From: JBBWZH01 sp035544115
GTDB lineage: Bacteria; Actinomycetota; Actinomycetes; Mycobacteriales; CADCTP01
DNA: 64,000 nt
NCBI GenBank assembly: GCA_963714145.1
Contig: OY970235.1
Location: forward strand, 2,418,001-2,482,000
Direction of reading: 5' to 3'
A program made the position numbers and the translations under genes. Below the pieces are notes generated by a model. It searched no databases and was not told where the DNA came from. It saw only the letters and a program-made list of their open reading frames with translations. Of the stretch, positions 60,544-64,000 are shown one piece after another. Each line of letters starts with the position of its first letter. Within the stretch, counting starts at the first letter, position 1.

Positions 60544-61513
60544 ATGGCCCGCCCGACGCCGGGCACGGCGGTCGAGCCTCCGGGCGCGCCGCCCCGGCCG
60601 GTGGCGGCCAGCAGCCGGCGGCCCGCTCGGCGGCGGGCGCGCACATCGCGGTGGGTCGGCTGGCTGTTCGTCGCGCCGGCGCTGCTGGTCTACGCGGTCT
60701 TCGTGCTGCGCCCGCTGGTGCTCACCGTCGCAGTACTCGCTCTACCGGTGGGACGGCATCGGCCCGTCCACCTGGGTCGGGCTCGACAACTACGTCGAAG
60801 GTGTTCACCGACCCGGACCTCGTCGACACGATCCTGCAACGCGTTCAAGCTGATCGTGTTCTTCAGCGCGATCCCGGTGCTGCTGGGCCTGGTGATCGCC
60901 TCGACGATCCGGCGCGATCGCGGCCAGCCGGCTGGCGCTGGTGGCCCGTACCGTCCTGTTCCTGCCGCAGGTCATCCCGCTCGTGGCGGCCGGCATCGCC
61001 TGGAGCTGGCTGCTGTCCTCGACCGGGCTGGTCAACCAGGTGCTCTCCCGCGTCGGCCTCGGCGGCGTCACGCGCGCCTGGCTCGGCGACTTCTCCACCG
61101 CGCTGCCGGCGGTCGGCGTGATCGGCGCCTGGGTCCTGCTCGGCCTGTGCACGCTGCTGCTCCTGGCCGGCATGAGCAAGATCGATCCGGCGCTCTACGA
61201 GGCCGCGCGGATCGACGGCGCCGGACCGCTCCGGGAGTTCTTCTCGATCACGGTGCCCAGCCTGCGGCAGGAGATCGGCGGTCTGCGTCACGGTGACCGT
61301 GATCGCCGCTCTCGCCAGCTTCGACATCGTCTACATCTCGACCCAGGGCGGCCCCGGCAACGCGACCATGGTGCCCGGCCTCGAGATCTACTACCTGGCC
61401 TTCTCCGAACGGCAGGTCGGGCGTGGCGTCGGCGCTGGCCGTGGTGCTCATGGTGCTCGTGCTCGGCGTGCGTCCTGCCGATCCAGTGGCTCGCGAAGGA
61501 GGACAGCCCGTGA
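60544..61513 (+). pseudogene. Frameshifted sugar ABC transporter permease (MalF/UgpA-type)
   Basis: ATG 60544 lies 5 bp after the binding-protein stop. Pieces read WVGWLFVAPALLVYAVFVLRPLV, then YSLYRWDGIGPSTWVGLDNY, FKLIVFFSAIPVLLGLVIAS, an intact stretch RTVLFLPQVIPLVAAGIAWSWLLSSTGLVNQVL through the EAA loop MSKIDPALYEAARIDGAGPLREFFSITVP, and SFDIVYISTQGGPGNATMVPGLEIYY. Net single-base insertions occur near 60730, 60798, 60838, 60918, 61282, 61423 and 61470. This is a CUT1 permease of about 315 residues. Confidence 0.72.
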
Positions 61514-62338
61514 TCGTCGGCCGGCGGGAGGAATGGACCGGGCGGCTGCTGCTCGTCGTCCTGATGGCGGTCACGCTGCGTGCCGTTCGTCAGCCTGTTC
61601 ATCACCGCGCTGCACCCGTCCGGCAGCTATCCCTCCGGGCTCGACTGGCCGAGCCGACCCGCAGCTGGGGCAACTTCGCCGCCGCATTCCGGACGGCGCA
61701 CATGGGTGCGCTGCTGAAGTCGAGCGTTCTCATCGTGCTCGGCGTGGTGCCGATCTCGCTACTGCTCGCCACCATGGCGGGCTTCGCGCTCGGGCACCTC
61801 CGGATGGCCGGCCGCCGGCTGGTCTTCCTCGCCTTCGTCCTCGGCCTGACGCTCCCGTTCGAGGGCATCATCACGCCGCTGTACTACCAGGTGCGCGACA
61901 TGGGGCTGCTGAACACCCGGTGGGCGATCATCCTGCCGCTCATCGGGCTGTTCATGCCGTTCTCCGTCTTCTGGATGCGCGCGCACTTCGTGAACATGCC
62001 CGAGGAGCTCTCCGAGGCGCGCGCGCATCGACGGCGCCAACGTGTGGCAGCTGTTCTGGCGCATCCACGTTCCGCTGGCCATGCCGGCGATGTCGTCGCT
62101 GGCGATCCTGCTGTTCCTGTGGACCTGGAACCAGTTCCTGCTCGCGATCGTCCTCGTCGACGATCCGGCGAAGCGGACGATGGCCGGCGCGCTGGGCGCC
62201 TTCCAGGGGCAGTGGGGTACGGACATCCCGCTGCTCTGCGCGGGCTCGCTGCTGATCCTGGCCCCGACCCTCGCGGTCTTCCTCGTCTTCCAGCGCCGGT
62301 TCGTCGCCGCCCTGCTTCAAGGCTCGCTGAAGGGCTGA
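61510..62338 (+). pseudogene. Frameshifted sugar ABC transporter permease (MalG/UgpE-type)
   Basis: GTG 61510 overlaps the preceding stop (GTGA). The opening WTGRLLLVVLMAVTL, the intact block WGNFAAAFRTAHMGALLKSSVLIVLGVVPISLLLATMAGFALGHL through GLFMPFSVFWMRAHFVNMPEELSEA, and the C-terminus VWQLFWRIHVPLAMPAMSSLAILLFLWTWNQFLLAIVL with FQRRFVAALLQGSLKG are recognisable. Frame changes lie near 61580, 61650 and 62022. It completes the SBP-permease-permease set; no ATPase gene is present, as usual for CUT1 systems sharing MsiK-type ATPases in actinomycetes. Confidence 0.74.
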
Positions 62339-62358
62339 CCCGGGGCGACCCCCCGAGG

Positions 62359-62470
62359 TCAGCTACGCAGGCTCCACTGCTGGTTGGCCCCGCTGGTCCC
62401 GGGACCACCGCGGCGGCGGCGATGGTCAACCCGCGGCGGCCAGGCCGGCCAGTGCCAGCCGGGTCGCCGC
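62359..62470 (-). pseudogene. Possible remnant of a lectin (ricin/CBM13) C-terminus
   Basis: On the minus strand the gap reads GTSGANQQWSLRS followed by TGA at 62361-62359, the usual ending of ricin-type beta-trefoil domains, and a damaged KxLDVSG-like stretch lies about 90 bp upstream. No intact frame exists. The rest of the 62339-62497 gap shows nothing else. Confidence 0.3.
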
Positions 62471-62497
62471 TGACGTCCAGGCTTGCCGGAACAGCCG

Positions 62498-63989
62498 CTA
62501 GGTGGCGACCATTGAGCGGTCACGGCCGGCGTTCTTGGCGGCGTAGAGGGCTTGGTCCGCGCGGTTGACGAGTTCTTCGGCGGTCTCGTGGGTGTCCCAG
62601 GTCGCGATCCCGGCGGAGAAGGTCAGGCCGTCGGGACTGGCGGCGCGCAGCCGGTTCAGCACGGATTCCACAGCGGCGGCGTCGCAGCCCGGCAGCAGTG
62701 CGACGAACTCTTCGCCGCCGTAGCGGGCGAGCACGTCGACCTGGCGCAGTTGTGCTGTCCAGGCTGCGGCGGCCTCCTTGAGGAGGCGGTCGCCGGCCTG
62801 ATGACCGTGGGTATCGTTGTAGCGCTTGAAGTGGTCAAGGTCGATGATCGCTACCGTGACCGGGGCGCCGTCGCGGTCGGCGTGGTCCAGGCCGGCCTGC
62901 AGGACGACGTCCCAGGCTCGCCGGTTGGCCAGGCCGGTCAGGCTGTCTCGCTGCGCGAGTATCTCCAGCTGGACCGCCTGCTCGGCCAGGACGGCGGACT
63001 GCGACCGCACGGTGGTGACGAGCAGTCTGCATGCGCGCGACGACCAGGACGAAGATCGTCACGCAGCCGAGCGCGATGGCGCCCGCGTCGGGAACCATCG
63101 AGTGGTTCTGCCAGGCCTCGACCCCGAGCAGCGCGGGGCCGATCAGCACCGCGGTACACAGCAGCGCCTGGCGTGGCCGCGGGTTGTCCCGGCCGGGGCC
63201 GGCGGGCGCGGGGTGGGTGAGCTCGGCGCTGCTGGCGTGCAGCATGGCTGCCGCGTAGATGCCGGCCACCAGCGCGGAGGTGATCGAGATGAAATGCTGG
63301 GGCAGCGAGCTGTTCTGGTCGCCGAACCGGACGAACAGGACCATCCCGTAGTCGCCGGCCAGCGACAGCAGTTGGCCGCCGACCAGTAGCCGGATCGACC
63401 GGTTGTGCAGGCCATTGGCGGCCAGCAGCCGGATGACCAGGACCAGGTTGAACAGGTCGACCAGCGGAAAGCCGAGCGCGACGAGGCTCGCGGCGGCCGA
63501 TCCGTACCCGCCGGAGACCGCCGGTTTGATCAGGAAGACCCAGGTCAGCAGCACGAAGCCGCAACTGATCACGGCGGCGTCGAGCAGGCTCTCCCGGCCC
63601 TGGCCCCGGCCGTGCAGGCGCTGCCGGACCAGCGCCACCCAGCCGGCGATCTGCACCGCGTACGCGGACAGGAACACCACGTCAATGGGGCTCGGGGACT
63701 GCTCGCCCGGCAGCAGGGTCACTGCCAGCAGGCCGCCGACCACCAGCGCCTGCCCGGCGACGATCAGCCACACCGAGCCCGCGTGCGGGGGCCGGTGCCG
63801 GCGCACACCCCAGACCATGGCGACCACAGCCGAGGACACCACCAGGTCGTTGTAGACCCAGAACCCGGTCCCGATCGGCACCAGGAGGAACCCGGCGACC
63901 GCGACCGTGTACACCGACAGGAACCACCACTGCGCCGTGTCCCGGCGCAAGGCCCATCGACGCCGGCGGGTGGCCGGCTCGATCGTCAT
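62498..63989 (-). pseudogene. Membrane-bound diguanylate cyclase (GGDEF) with one frameshift
   Basis: From the ATG at 63989, the frame encodes about 8-10 membrane helices (FLSVYTVAVAGFLLVPIGTG to IALGCVTIFVLVVARM), then shifts near 63025. The next frame continues with QSAVLAEQAVQLEILAQRDSLTGLANRRAWD and a GGDEF domain with active-site GGEEF preceded five residues earlier by RQVD, the product-inhibition I-site RxxD, to the stop at 62498. Removing one base restores a protein of about 496 residues that would make cyclic di-GMP in response to a membrane signal. A single indel argues for a sequencing error, but a real mutation is not excluded. Confidence 0.78.
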
Positions 63990-64000
63990 GGCTCGTTCCA

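Noticed and set aside
39182..62338. Programmed frameshifting or another recoding mechanism to explain the many frame changes
   Set aside because: No common slippery heptamer or structure recurs, the changes number several per gene, and one unrelated gene (diguanylate cyclase) is affected too. Because an extra base can always be placed at a codon boundary when its exact position is unknown, apparent codon-boundary insertions carry no information.

Overview
The window is very GC-rich (roughly 70% or more), with GTG/TTG starts, GTGA/ATGA stop-start overlaps, many ABC transporters, LacI, PadR, PaaX and GntR regulators and ECF sigma factors. This points to an actinomycete chromosome, most likely Micromonosporaceae (Actinoplanes/Micromonospora-like). 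That placement is an inference from composition and gene content. No tRNA, rRNA, CRISPR array or transposase was seen.

Layout. (1) 0-9.4 kb: the 5' part of an ECF sigma gene, a 2278-aa secreted RHS polymorphic toxin with a translationally coupled DUF4279-like putative immunity gene, then a divergent SnoaL-like / MmyB-type HTH pair around a perfect palindrome. (2) 9.5-16 kb: a secreted SMP-30-like protein, a PadR-ABC-FtsX export operon, a Doc toxin fragment and an MFS exporter. (3) 16-39.1 kb: a large catabolic regulon. It holds two paralogous iron-type solute-binding lipoproteins, two ThDP enzymes flanking an aldehyde dehydrogenase, a Pch2/TRIP13-like AAA+ ATPase, two bicupins and a single cupin, a methyltransferase, an ABC importer, a class II aldolase-family protein (possibly a decarboxylase), a Zn-alcohol dehydrogenase, a Rieske dioxygenase alpha/beta pair with a 74-aa companion, and a 3-hydroxyisobutyrate-dehydrogenase-like enzyme. 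A FadR-type GntR regulator sits inside it, and five near-identical TGGTNNNACCA-type sites lie in front of its transcription units, so the block looks like one regulon for an unidentified aromatic acid. A standalone condensation-domain protein sits within it.

(4) 39.2-47.1 kb: a sugar-uptake cluster (glycoside hydrolase, two permeases, binding protein, LacI, secreted glycosidase with ricin-type lectin) in which every gene carries frameshifts. (5) 47.2-57.9 kb: a sigma factor with a C-terminal zinc-finger-like motif, then a PaaX regulator facing a tightly coupled operon: fused LivF-LivG ATPase, LivH, LivM, binding protein, acyl/aryl-CoA ligase, SDR, amidohydrolase and MaoC hydratase. This looks like uptake, CoA activation and degradation of an organic acid. 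(6) 58-62.3 kb: a second LacI-controlled sugar ABC cluster, again frameshifted in each structural gene. (7) A membrane diguanylate cyclase with one frameshift ends the window.

The best candidates for something undescribed are the GntR-controlled aromatic regulon with its embedded Pch2-like ATPase and 116-bp tandem repeat, and the transglycosylase-golvesin-RHS toxin with its coupled immunity gene.
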